The notes under the pieces are model-generated. The model was not told where the DNA came from. It saw only the letters and a list, made by a program, of their open reading frames with translations, and ran no database searches. Positions 52,272 through 61,600 of a stretch of DNA of 64,000 nucleotides are shown piece by piece. The translations under genes were made by a program, and so were the position numbers. The stretch is from Xanthomonas cassavae CFBP 4642. Its GTDB lineage: Bacteria; Pseudomonadota; Gammaproteobacteria; Xanthomonadales; Xanthomonadaceae. Every line of letters starts with the position of its first letter. The first letter of the stretch is position 1. The stretch is from assembly GCF_000454545.1 (NCBI RefSeq), contig NZ_CM002139.1, positions 2,999,906-3,063,905 of the forward strand, read 5' to 3'.

Positions 52272-53847
52272 CGTCCTCCTCCAGCGCAAGCTCGTCGCTG
52301 CGCAAACCGCTGCGTGCGCCCCAGTGATAAATGCAGAACGCGATGACCGCCACGCTCAACGTATCGAAGGGATGCGCAATCCAGCCATGTCCACCGAACG
52401 TGCCCGCCCACGACACCAGCATCACCAGCACGAAGAACACGATCAGCCACAGCGACGCGCGTACCTGCCGCACCAGGCGCGCGCGGCCCTGGCGCGAAGG
52501 CAGGCGAAATAGCACGTACAGCACGAACGCCAGCACCTGCAAGCCGAGCAACCACGACAAGGTCGGCCAGGTGGACCAGTACACGATCAACGCCGCAACC
52601 ATGAACGACAGCGGCCCCATCACCGGCAGGCCACGCACGAAAAATGGGCGTGGCAAGTCCGGCGCGCTGCGGCGCAGGGCCGCCACCGTGATCGGCGCCA
52701 CCGCATAGCTCAGCACCAAGGCGGCCGACACCACCCCGATCAGCGTTTCCCACGAGGGAAACGGCAGCGTCCAGAAGATCGACAACCCCAGGCTCAACCA
52801 CAGTGCCGGACGCGGGATGCCCGACGCCGGGTCCACCCGCGTCAGCACCGGCAAGAACCCGCCACTGCGCGCCCAGCCGTACACCACGCGCGGCGTGGCA
52901 TTCATGTAGATGTTGCCGGTGCCGCTGGGCGAGACCATCGCATCGCAGATCACCAGCGCAGCCAGCCACGCCATGCCCAAGGCCAGGGCGATGTCGTGGT
53001 ACGGCAGCGAGAAGGCCTTGTCGATGCCCGCCCAGCCTTGCGCGAGCTGTGCGGCCGGGATGCTGCCCAGGAACGCCAGCTGCAGCAGCACATAAATCAC
53101 CGTGGACAGCGCCACTGACAGGATCAGCGCAATCGGAATATTGCGCTGCGGGTCGCGCACCTCGCTGGCCACCGACACGATCGGCGTCAGGCCCAGGTAC
53201 GCAAAGATGATGCCGCCGGCGGAGATCGCCGCTTCCACCCCCGCCATCCCCGACGGCGCGAACCCATGCACGCTCAGATTGCCGGCATCGAAGTGCTGCA
53301 TCAGCAGCACGATCACCAGGATCGGCACCAGAAACTTGAAGATGCTGACGATGTTGTTGGCCAGCGCGAAGGTCTTGACGCTGAAATAGTTGAGTACGAA
53401 GAACAGCACCAGCAAGGCCAGCTGCACCAGCCAACCCGCGACGCTGGGATGGGTACTGTTCGGCTGGCTCAACCATGGGAACCACGCCGCTGCGTATTGC
53501 CGCGCCGCCTCCACTTCGATCGCGATCAGGCTGGAGAACGCGATCAAGGTGATGAAGCCGGTCAGCGAACCGAGCAAGGCGCCATGCGAATACTCCGGGT
53601 AGCGCACCACTCCGCCGGCGCGCGGCAATGCCGCGCCAAGTTCGCAATACACCAGCCCAAGCAGCAGCACCGCGATACCGCCGAGTATCCACGACACGAT
53701 GCCGGCCGGCCCCGCGATCGATGAGACATGGCTGGCCGAAAACAACCACCCGGAACCGAAGATCGAACCCAGCCCGATAAAGGTCAGGTCGGTGAGGCTG
53801 AGGCGCTTGTGGAACTTGCCTTGCGTGGTCGCAGCGTGTGTGGTCAT
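52261..53847 (-). CDS. APC-family amino-acid permease
   Basis: The 528-residue inner-membrane protein has about 12-14 hydrophobic segments. The first holds the APC signature GLGSIFGSGWLFSASH, with a later GLTPIVSVASEVRDPQRNIP and a SGTGNIYMNATPRVVYGWA stretch. It resembles proton-coupled amino-acid permeases for aspartate, proline or similar substrates. Position between peptidase genes and upstream of a hydroxyproline pathway makes hydroxyproline or proline a reasonable guess for substrate, but the sequence does not show specificity. Confidence 0.85.
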   Translation of the reverse strand: MTTHAATTQGKFHKRLSLTDLTFIGLGSIFGSGWLFSASHVSSIAGPAGIVSWILGGIAVLLLGLVYCELGAALPRAGGVVRYPEYSHGALLGSLTGFITLIAFSSLIAIEVEAARQYAAAWFPWLSQPNSTHPSVAGWLVQLALLVLFFVLNYFSVKTFALANNIVSIFKFLVPILVIVLLMQHFDAGNLSVHGFAPSGMAGVEAAISAGGIIFAYLGLTPIVSVASEVRDPQRNIPIALILSVALSTVIYVLLQLAFLGSIPAAQLAQGWAGIDKAFSLPYHDIALALGMAWLAALVICDAMVSPSGTGNIYMNATPRVVYGWARSGGFLPVLTRVDPASGIPRPALWLSLGLSIFWTLPFPSWETLIGVVSAALVLSYAVAPITVAALRRSAPDLPRPFFVRGLPVMGPLSFMVAALIVYWSTWPTLSWLLGLQVLAFVLYVLFRLPSRQGRARLVRQVRASLWLIVFFVLVMLVSWAGTFGGHGWIAHPFDTLSVAVIAFCIYHWGARSGLRSDELALEEDDGE

Positions 53848-53909
53848 ACGTCGCCCCGAAGTGTGGAAAGCGCGGTTACTGCACGTAGAGCATCACGTGC
53901 GCGCACGTG

Positions 53910-55775
53910 TCAGTCACTGGCAGAGGCCTTCGCCTCTGCCGATGCCTCTGCCGGGTCATCCGGCGGGTATGGCGACACGCCGCCATCGGCGATGAAGCGG
54001 TCGATGCGCGCTTCCAGCACCGGCAATGGCACCGAACCGGTCTGCAGTACCGCATCGTGGAAGTTGCGCAGGTCGAACTTTTCGCCCAGCGCGGCTTCTG
54101 CCTTGCGGCGTAGCTCCAATATTTTCAGCTCGCCCAGGTAATACGACAGCGCCTGCCCCGGCCAGGCGATGTAGCGGTCCACCTCGGTGGTGACTTCGTG
54201 CTCGCTGAGCGCAGTGTTGTCGCGCAGGTAGGCCTGCGCCTGCTCGCGCGTCCAGCCCTTGTTGTGGATGCCGGTATCGATCACCAGGCGGCAGGCGCGC
54301 CACATCTGGTAGGTCAGGTAACCGAAGCGGTCATAGGGCGTGTCGTACATGCCCATTTCCTGGCCCAGATACTCCGAATACAGCGCCCAACCTTCACCGT
54401 AGGCGGAGATGAAGCCGTAGCGACGGAACTCCGGCAAGCCTTGCGCCTCTGCCGCGAGCGGCATCTGCAATGCGTGACCGGGCGAGGATTCGTGCAAGGT
54501 CAGCGCGGTCAGGTTGTACAGCGGCCGCGACGGCAGGTTGTAGGTATTGACCAGATAGATGCCCGGCCCACCGCGACCGCCGGTGTAGAACGGCGCCAGC
54601 TCCGGCGGCACCGGCTCGATGGCGAAGCGACGGCGCGGCAGCCGGCCGATGTAATCGCCCACCTTGGCGTCCACGCGCTTGGCGATCCAGGCCGCCTGCT
54701 TGAGCAACTCTTCCGGCGTCTTGGCGTAGAACTGCGGGTCGGTCCGCAGGAAGTGCAGAAACGCCGGGAATACCGCCTGCCCGGCCGGCGGCTTGAAGCC
54801 GCTGGCCGCGATGGTCTGGTCCATCTGCGTGCGCAGCTTGGCCACCTCCTGCAAGCCGATCTGATGGATCTGGTCGGGGCTCAAATCCAGCGTAGTGAAC
54901 TCGCGAATCTGCGCACGGTAATACGCCTGCCCGTCCGGCAACGCTTCGCCGGCCAGCGTGGTGCGTGCGCGCGGCTGGTAGTCATTGCGGATGAAATCCA
55001 GCAGCTTGGCGTATGCCGGAACCACCTGTGTATCGATGGCCTTGACTGCCTGCTGGCGCAGCTGCGCCTGCACATCGGCCGGCAGCGTCGCCGGCATCTG
55101 CTTGAACGGCGCGTAGAACGGGTTGGCCTCGCCTTTGGCCTGCGCCACATCGGCGATGGACTGGTCGCGCCCGGTCATCGTGACCCGCGGCTGGGTGAAA
55201 CCGCGCGCCAGCCCGGCGCGCATATTGTCGGTGTGCTCGGCGAAATAGCGCGGGATGTCGGCCAGCATCTTCAGATAACGCTGGTAATCCTCGCGCGTGC
55301 GCAGCGTGGCCTCGGCGCTGAAGCCCAGATCGCTCCAGAACGCCGAGTCGCTGTTGAACGGCATTTCCCAGGCGCGAAAATGCTGCTGGTCCAGCAGTAC
55401 CTGCAATTGCTGCCGATACACCTGGTAGCTCACCTGATCTTCGGCCGACAACTGTGCCTGCGGGATGGCATCCAGTTCCTTCAACACCTGTTGCCAATAC
55501 GCCGTGCGCTGGTTCTGCGTGGCGACATCGACCTTGGGCAGATGGTCGGCCTGTTGCTCCTGTGTGGCCTGGTTGTCTTCATCCACCGCGCCCGAGGCCT
55601 GCGCCTGGCGCCAGCGCCACTCGCGTGTGTACAAGGCCTTGAAGCGTGCCGCTGCGGTGTTCTGCGTGGCCGCAGACGCAGCCTCGGCCGCGTGCACAGG
55701 CAGGGCCAGCCCGCCCAGGCAGGCTGCAATCAACAGGGTCAATGTGCTCGCGCGTAACGCGCTGGTGGTCCTCAT
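53910..55775 (-). CDS. Exported DUF885 zinc metallopeptidase, copy A
   Basis: The 621-residue protein has a signal peptide (to about residue 29, PVHAA). It is mostly helical, with the zinc motif HESSPGH (428-434) and a downstream Glu in AYGEGWALYSE (about E461) as third ligand, the HExxxGH pattern of this peptidase-like family. The C-terminal DRYIAWPGQALSYYLG is also family-conserved. The start overlaps the stop of copy B as ATGA. The tail after residue 610 is Ala/Ser-rich. Family members are thought to be carboxypeptidase- or oligopeptidase-like; substrate unknown. Confidence 0.88.
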   Translation of the reverse strand: MRTTSALRASTLTLLIAACLGGLALPVHAAEAASAATQNTAAARFKALYTREWRWRQAQASGAVDEDNQATQEQQADHLPKVDVATQNQRTAYWQQVLKELDAIPQAQLSAEDQVSYQVYRQQLQVLLDQQHFRAWEMPFNSDSAFWSDLGFSAEATLRTREDYQRYLKMLADIPRYFAEHTDNMRAGLARGFTQPRVTMTGRDQSIADVAQAKGEANPFYAPFKQMPATLPADVQAQLRQQAVKAIDTQVVPAYAKLLDFIRNDYQPRARTTLAGEALPDGQAYYRAQIREFTTLDLSPDQIHQIGLQEVAKLRTQMDQTIAASGFKPPAGQAVFPAFLHFLRTDPQFYAKTPEELLKQAAWIAKRVDAKVGDYIGRLPRRRFAIEPVPPELAPFYTGGRGGPGIYLVNTYNLPSRPLYNLTALTLHESSPGHALQMPLAAEAQGLPEFRRYGFISAYGEGWALYSEYLGQEMGMYDTPYDRFGYLTYQMWRACRLVIDTGIHNKGWTREQAQAYLRDNTALSEHEVTTEVDRYIAWPGQALSYYLGELKILELRRKAEAALGEKFDLRNFHDAVLQTGSVPLPVLEARIDRFIADGGVSPYPPDDPAEASAEAKASASD

Positions 55776-57589
55776 GGGTGTGCCTCCGGCGCCGCCTTGG
55801 CCTGCGCAATCCACTGCCGCACACGTTGCTGCAACAGTGCCAGCGGCATCGCGCCGCCGCCCAGCACCGCATCGTGGAAGGCACGCACATCGAAGCGCTC
55901 ACCGAGTTCCTTCTCGGCTTCCGCACGCAGCGCCAGGATCTGCAGCTGGCCGAGCTTGTACCCCAGCGCCTGGCCCGGCCACACGATGTAGCGATCGGTT
56001 TCGGACTGGATGCTGGGCTCGTCGTCGGACGGATGTGCGTGGAAGAAATCCACCATTTGCTGGCGGTTCCAGTGCTTGTAGTGCACGCCGGTGTCGAGCA
56101 CCAACCGGTTGGCGCGCAGCAATTCGCCGGAAAGGCGCCCATAGTCGTTATACGGGTCCTTGAAGAAACCGATCTCCTTGCCCAGGCGCTCGGCATACAG
56201 CGCCCAACCTTCGATATAGGCGTTGTAGACGGCCTGCTGGCGGAACGGCGGCAACGGCAAGGTCTGCGCAAGCGAGATCTGCAGGTGATGCCCGGGCACG
56301 CCTTCGTGGTAGGCGGTGGTTTCGATATTGATCAACGTGCGGCTGGCGAAGTCGCTGGTGTTGACCTTCACGATCGCCGGCTTGGTGCCTTCCGGATTGC
56401 TCTGCCAGTATTCGGCGCCCGGTGCGGTACGCCGGAACGCCGGCATCGCCTGCACTTCCAGCGGGGTCTTGGGCAGATGGCCGAACAACTTCGGCAGCTG
56501 CGGTTCCATCGCTGCGATGTACTGGCGGTAGTGCTGCAGGATCTGCTCGCCCGAGGTGGCGAAGTGTCGCTTGTCGGTCTCCACCGCCGTGCGGAAGCTG
56601 GTCAGGTCTGCAAACCCCTGCGCCTTGGCGATCACCGTCATCTCGCCTTCGATACGCGCCACTTCCTGCAGGCCGATCTGGTGGATTTGCTCCGGCGCCA
56701 TGTCGGTGGTGGTCTGGGTGTGGATGGCGTAGCGGTAGCGGCGCTCGCCATCGGGCAGCGACCAGATGCCTTCGGAGCTGCGGCCTTGCGCGGCGTATTC
56801 GTCGCGCACGAAGGCGGACAGCTTGCCGTAGGCCGGGCGGACCTGCTGGTCGATCGCGGCCAGCAACTGCTTGCGTAGTGCGGCGCGCTGCTCGGCCGGC
56901 ACCGCCGCATCGAGTTTTTTCAACGGCGACGCGAACGGGCTCTGCTCGCCGGTGAGCGCGGCGATCTTGTCGATCTGCTCGGGCAGGCGCTCCAGCAGAT
57001 AACGCGGCTGCACCAGCCCCTCCTTGGCTCCCTGCCGCGACACCGCGATGACCTGCTCGATCACGCTCGGAATGGCCTGCAGCCGCGCGATGTAGTCCTG
57101 GTAATCCTTGACGTTTTCGAACGGAAACGCATCGCCATATCCGGCCAAGGCCAGCTGGATTCCACCGATCGGCTCCAGCGGCATCGCATAGGTCTTCAGG
57201 TCGATGCCCTCCAGCTTGTCGCGCAACTGGCCCACCATCATCTGCAGGCTGAGCTGGCGTTGCTCGTCCAGTGACTTGGCGTCCACCGCTTCGAACTGCT
57301 CAAGCAGGTCGACGGTCGCGGCGCGCTCTGCGTGCACGGCCGCAAGCGAATACTCGCTCCAGCGATCGTTGTAACGCCTGTCGCCGATGATGCTGGCGAA
57401 CTCCGGGTTGTGCTGTAGCTGGTATTGCCACTGCTTGTCCAGCAGCGCATCGAAGGCCTTGGCGGCTTGCTCGCCGGTTGGCGCAGCGGTGGCTGCAGCC
57501 GCCGTTTCCGCTGCGGGCGGCGCCGGCTTGCAGGCTGTGAACAAGGCAGCGGCCAGCAGGCCGATGGCGACGGGACGCAGGTGGTTCAT
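55772..57589 (-). CDS. DUF885 metallopeptidase lipoprotein, copy B
   Basis: The 605-residue paralogue carries a lipoprotein signal (LFTAC, Cys at about 20) and an Ala-rich linker. The zinc motif is HEGVPGH (428-434) and the third ligand lies in YIEGWALYAE. It is tethered to a membrane while copy A is free, so the pair may act at different places. It is the first gene of the two-gene coupled unit and is preceded by a GTAG-type REP element that separates it from the aminopeptidase gene. Confidence 0.88.
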   Translation of the reverse strand: MNHLRPVAIGLLAAALFTACKPAPPAAETAAAATAAPTGEQAAKAFDALLDKQWQYQLQHNPEFASIIGDRRYNDRWSEYSLAAVHAERAATVDLLEQFEAVDAKSLDEQRQLSLQMMVGQLRDKLEGIDLKTYAMPLEPIGGIQLALAGYGDAFPFENVKDYQDYIARLQAIPSVIEQVIAVSRQGAKEGLVQPRYLLERLPEQIDKIAALTGEQSPFASPLKKLDAAVPAEQRAALRKQLLAAIDQQVRPAYGKLSAFVRDEYAAQGRSSEGIWSLPDGERRYRYAIHTQTTTDMAPEQIHQIGLQEVARIEGEMTVIAKAQGFADLTSFRTAVETDKRHFATSGEQILQHYRQYIAAMEPQLPKLFGHLPKTPLEVQAMPAFRRTAPGAEYWQSNPEGTKPAIVKVNTSDFASRTLINIETTAYHEGVPGHHLQISLAQTLPLPPFRQQAVYNAYIEGWALYAERLGKEIGFFKDPYNDYGRLSGELLRANRLVLDTGVHYKHWNRQQMVDFFHAHPSDDEPSIQSETDRYIVWPGQALGYKLGQLQILALRAEAEKELGERFDVRAFHDAVLGGGAMPLALLQQRVRQWIAQAKAAPEAHP

Positions 57590-57617
57590 GCAGTTACTCC
57601 AAGATGCAATGGCGACT

Positions 57618-57682
57618 GTAGGAGCGCGCCTGAGCGCGACGGCTTTATCGGGACTGCCCGTCGCGCCCGGGTGCGCTCCTAC
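57618..57682. repeat. GTAG-type REP element
   Basis: The arms GTAGGAGCGCGCCTGAGCGC (57618 onward) and its near-complement ending GTGCGCTCCTAC (57682) form a 25-base imperfect stem around about 15 bases. The GTAG end is the hallmark of REP elements mobilised by RAYT transposases in Xanthomonadaceae. It fills the spacer between the aminopeptidase and the DUF885 pair. Confidence 0.85.
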
Positions 57683-57704
57683 GCGTGCGTGAGCCTGTAC
57701 CGGC

Positions 57705-58904
57705 TCATGCAAACGGTTGGTCGATCGCCGGCGACGGCGGGGTGAACCACTGCGCGCCGGCATCGGTGACATGGAAATGGTCTTCCAGACGTACGCCGAA
57801 CTGCTCGGGCACCACGATCATCGGCTCGTTGCTGGCGCACATGCCCGGCTGCAGCGGCAGTGCGTTGCCGCGCACCAGATACGGCGCCTCATGAATCGCC
57901 AGGCCGCAGCCATGACCGGTGCGATGCGGCAAGCCGGGCAGACGATACTCCGGGCCAAGCCCTGCCGCCTCCAGCACCGTGCGCGCGGCCTGGTCCACCG
58001 CCTCGCAGGCGACGCCTGGGCGGATCGCCGCGAATGCCGCGGCCTGCGCGGCCTGCTCCAGGTCCCAGATGCGCCGTTGCGCATCGCTGGGCGTGCCGTA
58101 ACTCCAGGTGCGAGTGATGTCGGAGTGGTAGCCCTGCACGGTGCAGCCGGTGTCGATCAGTACCAGCTCGCCTTCGCGCAGCTGCTGCACACCGGGAATG
58201 CCGTGCGGAAACGCAGTGGCATGCCCGAACTGCACGATGCAGAAGGTCGAGCCGTTGTCCGCGCCCAGCGCGCGATGCGCCTGGTCGATGAAGCGCACCA
58301 GCTGGTCGGTGCCGATGCCTTCGTGCGCGATGCCGGCGGCCAGGCGATGTACCAGCAAGGTCATGTCGCAGGCCTGCTGCATCAGTGCCAGCTCGGCGGC
58401 CGACTTGCACATGCGACAGCCATCGATGATGCCGCCCGCGTCGCGGATGGCGGTGCCCAGGTGCGCGCGCAGGCCGGTGTGCACGGCAAACGCGATCCCC
58501 GGATCCAGCGCCAGCGCGTGTGCATGGCGATCGTCCATGACCTGCACCACCAGTGCATACGGATCCTCGTGTTCTTCCCACAGCAACTTGGCCACCGGGA
58601 TCTGCAGCACCGCGTCCAGCGAGCCTTCCTCGAAGGCCGGGCAGATCAGCGCCGGGTCGCCATCGATGGTGAGCAGCATCGCCACCAGCCGTTCGCTTGC
58701 CCCCCACGCCACCCCGGTGAAGTAGCGCAGCGAGGTGCCGGCGCCGACCAACAGTGCATCCACGCCGTGCGCGCGCATCAACTCACGCGCACGCTCGATG
58801 CGCTGCGCATACTCATCGGCCGCGATCGGCGCGGCGCGCTGCGTCCAGGGCGCCAGTTGCGCCTGCGCCTGCTGCAGCGACAGACCGCCAATCTGGGTGC
58901 TCAT
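57705..58904 (-). CDS. M24 aminopeptidase (Xaa-Pro dipeptidase/aminopeptidase type)
   Basis: The 399-residue cytoplasmic enzyme has a creatinase-like N-terminal domain and the pita-bread catalytic domain. All five metal ligands are visible: Asp in LIDTGC, Asp in HSDITRT, His in RTGHGCG, Glu in ASNEPMI and Glu in VRLEDHF. There is no signal peptide. It overlaps the semialdehyde dehydrogenase gene by ATGA, so it is part of the hydroxyproline catabolic unit. Cleaving the Xaa-Pro or Xaa-Hyp bond of imported dipeptides would feed that pathway directly; this is inferred. Confidence 0.88.
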   Translation of the reverse strand: MSTQIGGLSLQQAQAQLAPWTQRAAPIAADEYAQRIERARELMRAHGVDALLVGAGTSLRYFTGVAWGASERLVAMLLTIDGDPALICPAFEEGSLDAVLQIPVAKLLWEEHEDPYALVVQVMDDRHAHALALDPGIAFAVHTGLRAHLGTAIRDAGGIIDGCRMCKSAAELALMQQACDMTLLVHRLAAGIAHEGIGTDQLVRFIDQAHRALGADNGSTFCIVQFGHATAFPHGIPGVQQLREGELVLIDTGCTVQGYHSDITRTWSYGTPSDAQRRIWDLEQAAQAAAFAAIRPGVACEAVDQAARTVLEAAGLGPEYRLPGLPHRTGHGCGLAIHEAPYLVRGNALPLQPGMCASNEPMIVVPEQFGVRLEDHFHVTDAGAQWFTPPSPAIDQPFA

Positions 58905-60496
58905 GCGCCCGCTCCCACGTCGGCGCTGCTCCACCGCCCGTCCACCAGGCGCGCCACGCCGCCGGGATTGCGCTGGCGCAGTTCCACCGGCAGCAGCGCA
59001 TCCGGTACTGCGTCGTAACTGTGCAACGCCGCAAAGCGACGGATCGCGCCGGGCATGCCGACCGCAGTGAAGCCCGGATGCCCGGTGCTCGGGAATGGGC
59101 CGCCATGATTCTGCGCCGCGCTCACTGCCACCCCGGTCGGCATCTTGCTGTTGATCAGGCGCCCCACCCGCGCGCGCAGCACCGGCGCGATCGCCTGCCA
59201 GGCGGCATCGTCGCTGCCATCGCCTGCGCGGTACAACGTGCCGGTGAGGTTGCCTTCGAACGCGGCCGCCAGCTGGGCCATCTGCGCGGTATCGCGTGCG
59301 CGCACCAACAGGCTCACCGGCCCGAAGGCCTCGGTCTGCAGCGCCTGCGGGTTGGCCAGTAATCCCTGCGCATCCACGCTCAGCAAGGTAGGCGCATAGC
59401 GGAAACCGTCTTCGCCACGGTGCCCGCCGGCCAGCAGCGCCGCGCCGGCGTCACGCAGCGTCGCCACGCCGCGCTGCACGCCGTCCACCCCGGAGGCCGA
59501 GAACAGCACCATCGGCAACGCGGCATCGAAGTGCGCCTTGGTGGCGGCGACAAAGGCATCGCCCGACGCGCCGTGCGGCACCACCACCACGCCGGGGTTG
59601 GTGCAGAACTGCCCGCTGCCCATGGTGCACGAGGCGAAGAATTCCTGCGCCAGCGCATCGCCACGCTCGACCAGCGCGCCGGGCAGCAGGAACACCGGGT
59701 TGACGCTGGATAGCTCGGCGTAGAACGGCACGCCGGCCGCATCGGCAGCCGCCTTCAAGGCCAGGCCGCCGGCACGGCTGCCGGTGAACCCGATCGCCCC
59801 CAACCGCGCGTCGCCGGCCAGGCGCGCGCCGAGTGCGTTATCCAGGTGATACAGCAACTGCATCGCGGCCGCCGGCAGCCCTGCGGCCAGCAGCGCCTGA
59901 TGCGCGAGCTGCGCCATGCGCTGGCTGGTGGCCGGATGCAACGGATGCGCCTTGGCAATGACCGGATTGCGCGCGGCAATGGCCGAGGCGAAATCGCTGC
60001 CGGCAATCGCATTGAACGCGAACGGGAAATTATTGGGGCCGAACACCAGCACCGGCTTGCCCAGCGGCGCCAGATGCGCGCGCAGATCGGCGGCGGTGTC
60101 GATGATGGGGTTGGTCCAGCTGTAGCTGCGCACCGCCTTGGCCGCCTGGCGCAGCTGGCCGCTGGTGCGCGGCAGCTCGTTGCCACGCAGGCGGGTGGGC
60201 GCCGGCAATGCGGTTTCTGCGTGTGCGAGCGCCACCAGGGTGTCGGCGTCGGCATCCAGCGCGTCGGCGTAGCCCTCCAGAAAGGCGGCGATGCGCTCGG
60301 CCGGTGCGGCAGCCAGTTCGGCGGCCACCGCCTGCGCGGCGCGCAGCGCGGTCTCGATGTCCTGGGCATCGCTGACCGGAAACAGCGGGCCGATCGGCTC
60401 GCCGGTGCCGGGATCGGCAGCGCGGAAGCCGCCGCTCGTCGCATGGCTGGGCTGCCATTGGCCGGCGAGCAGGACGGGTTGGAGCATGTCGTTCAT
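58901..60496 (-). CDS. 2-Oxoglutarate semialdehyde (2,5-dioxopentanoate) dehydrogenase
   Basis: The 531-residue aldehyde dehydrogenase has GPNNFPFAFN (about 153-162), Glu261 in AELSSVNPVF and catalytic Cys298 in GQFCTNPG. The pattern is that of the KGSADH group, which ends hydroxyproline (and sugar-acid) breakdown by oxidising 2-oxoglutarate semialdehyde to 2-oxoglutarate. The start MNDMLQP follows an AAGGTG ribosome site. It lies 195 bases after lhpC and overlaps the M24 peptidase gene. Because the sugar pathways share this step, the neighbours decide the call. Confidence 0.9.
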   Translation of the reverse strand: MNDMLQPVLLAGQWQPSHATSGGFRAADPGTGEPIGPLFPVSDAQDIETALRAAQAVAAELAAAPAERIAAFLEGYADALDADADTLVALAHAETALPAPTRLRGNELPRTSGQLRQAAKAVRSYSWTNPIIDTAADLRAHLAPLGKPVLVFGPNNFPFAFNAIAGSDFASAIAARNPVIAKAHPLHPATSQRMAQLAHQALLAAGLPAAAMQLLYHLDNALGARLAGDARLGAIGFTGSRAGGLALKAAADAAGVPFYAELSSVNPVFLLPGALVERGDALAQEFFASCTMGSGQFCTNPGVVVVPHGASGDAFVAATKAHFDAALPMVLFSASGVDGVQRGVATLRDAGAALLAGGHRGEDGFRYAPTLLSVDAQGLLANPQALQTEAFGPVSLLVRARDTAQMAQLAAAFEGNLTGTLYRAGDGSDDAAWQAIAPVLRARVGRLINSKMPTGVAVSAAQNHGGPFPSTGHPGFTAVGMPGAIRRFAALHSYDAVPDALLPVELRQRNPGGVARLVDGRWSSADVGAGA

Positions 60497-60691
60497 TGCG
60501 GCACCTTCGATTGCATGGAATGGGCCGCTGCGCGATGTGCCGCAGCGGCTACCCAGGGAGGCGATGCGCAGGTCGCACTGCGTGCGGCCCGCACATCGAT
60601 CGGCACACGCCCGCCGTAGCGGCGGCGGTGGCGTGCCGACGCGACACGCTGACAGAGTGTCGTGGCGCGCAGCGTCATGGTGCCTGCGCAA

Positions 60692-61600
60692 TCACGACAG
60701 TTTGGGCGCGTGTGCGATGGCGTGGTCGATCACCTTCAGCGCCGCCTCGCGCTCGGCACCGGCCACCACCAGCCGCGGCGCACGCAGCTGCTCGCTGCCC
60801 ATGCCCACCTTTGCCTGGACCAGTTTGATCAGCTGCACGAAGGTAGGCACGGTATCCAGCCGCAGCAGCGGCAGGAACCAGTTGTACAATTCCTTGGCCG
60901 CCGGGTAACCGCCATCGCGCGCCAGCTCGAACAGGCGTACCGATTCTTTTGGATACGCATTGACCAGGCCGGCGATCCAGCCCTTGGCGCCCATGCTCAG
61001 GCCTTCGACGATGGCATCGTCCATGCCCACCAGCAGTGCCAGGCGGTCGCCCAACAATTCCTGCAATGCGGCAAAGCGGCGCACGTCGCCGGAGGATTCC
61101 TTCACTGCCTGCAGGTTCGGGAATTCGGCGGCCAGCTCGGCGATCTGCGCCGGTCCGAAATCGGTCTTGTAGGCCACCGGATTGTTGTACAGGATCACCG
61201 GCAGATCGGTCGCGCCGATCACCGCGCGCACATGCGCGCCCATCTCGCGCCAATCGGTGGAATACACGTATGGCGGCAACACCATCAATCCGCCGCAGCC
61301 GATCTCCTTGGCCGCCTTTGCCAGCGCCACCGCTTCGCCGGTCGCCAGGCTGGCGATGCCCGGCACCACCGGCACGCGGCCGTTCAAGGCGCTGACCAGG
61401 GTGCGCAGGATCGCCAGCTTGTCGTCCACGCTCAAGGTGGCCGCTTCGCCCAACGAGCCCAGCGGCACGATCGCGGTGCAGCCGGCGTCCACCAGCTGGT
61501 TGGCGTGCTTGCCGAGGAAGTCGTGGTCGATCTCGCCGTTGGCGGTGAACGGGGTGGTGATGGCCGGCAACACGCCGTGCCAGAACGTGGCAATGCTCAT
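60692..61600 (-). CDS. lhpC: 1-Pyrroline-4-hydroxy-2-carboxylate deaminase
   Basis: The 302-residue protein of the dihydrodipicolinate synthase/NAL family has the GSLGEAATLS loop (47-56), Tyr138 in LYNNPVAY and Schiff-base Lys167 in AVKESSGD. In this operon context it is the enzyme that deaminates and dehydrates pyrroline-4-hydroxy-2-carboxylate to 2-oxoglutarate semialdehyde. Its start overlaps the lhpE stop as ATGA. True dihydrodipicolinate synthase usually has GTTGE here, which supports the distinct role. Confidence 0.9.
   Translation of the reverse strand: MSIATFWHGVLPAITTPFTANGEIDHDFLGKHANQLVDAGCTAIVPLGSLGEAATLSVDDKLAILRTLVSALNGRVPVVPGIASLATGEAVALAKAAKEIGCGGLMVLPPYVYSTDWREMGAHVRAVIGATDLPVILYNNPVAYKTDFGPAQIAELAAEFPNLQAVKESSGDVRRFAALQELLGDRLALLVGMDDAIVEGLSMGAKGWIAGLVNAYPKESVRLFELARDGGYPAAKELYNWFLPLLRLDTVPTFVQLIKLVQAKVGMGSEQLRAPRLVVAGAEREAALKVIDHAIAHAPKLS

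Noticed and set aside
60601..60661. Terminator between lhpC and the semialdehyde dehydrogenase
   Set aside because: Imperfect hairpins are present but without a T-run; not enough to call an end of transcription.
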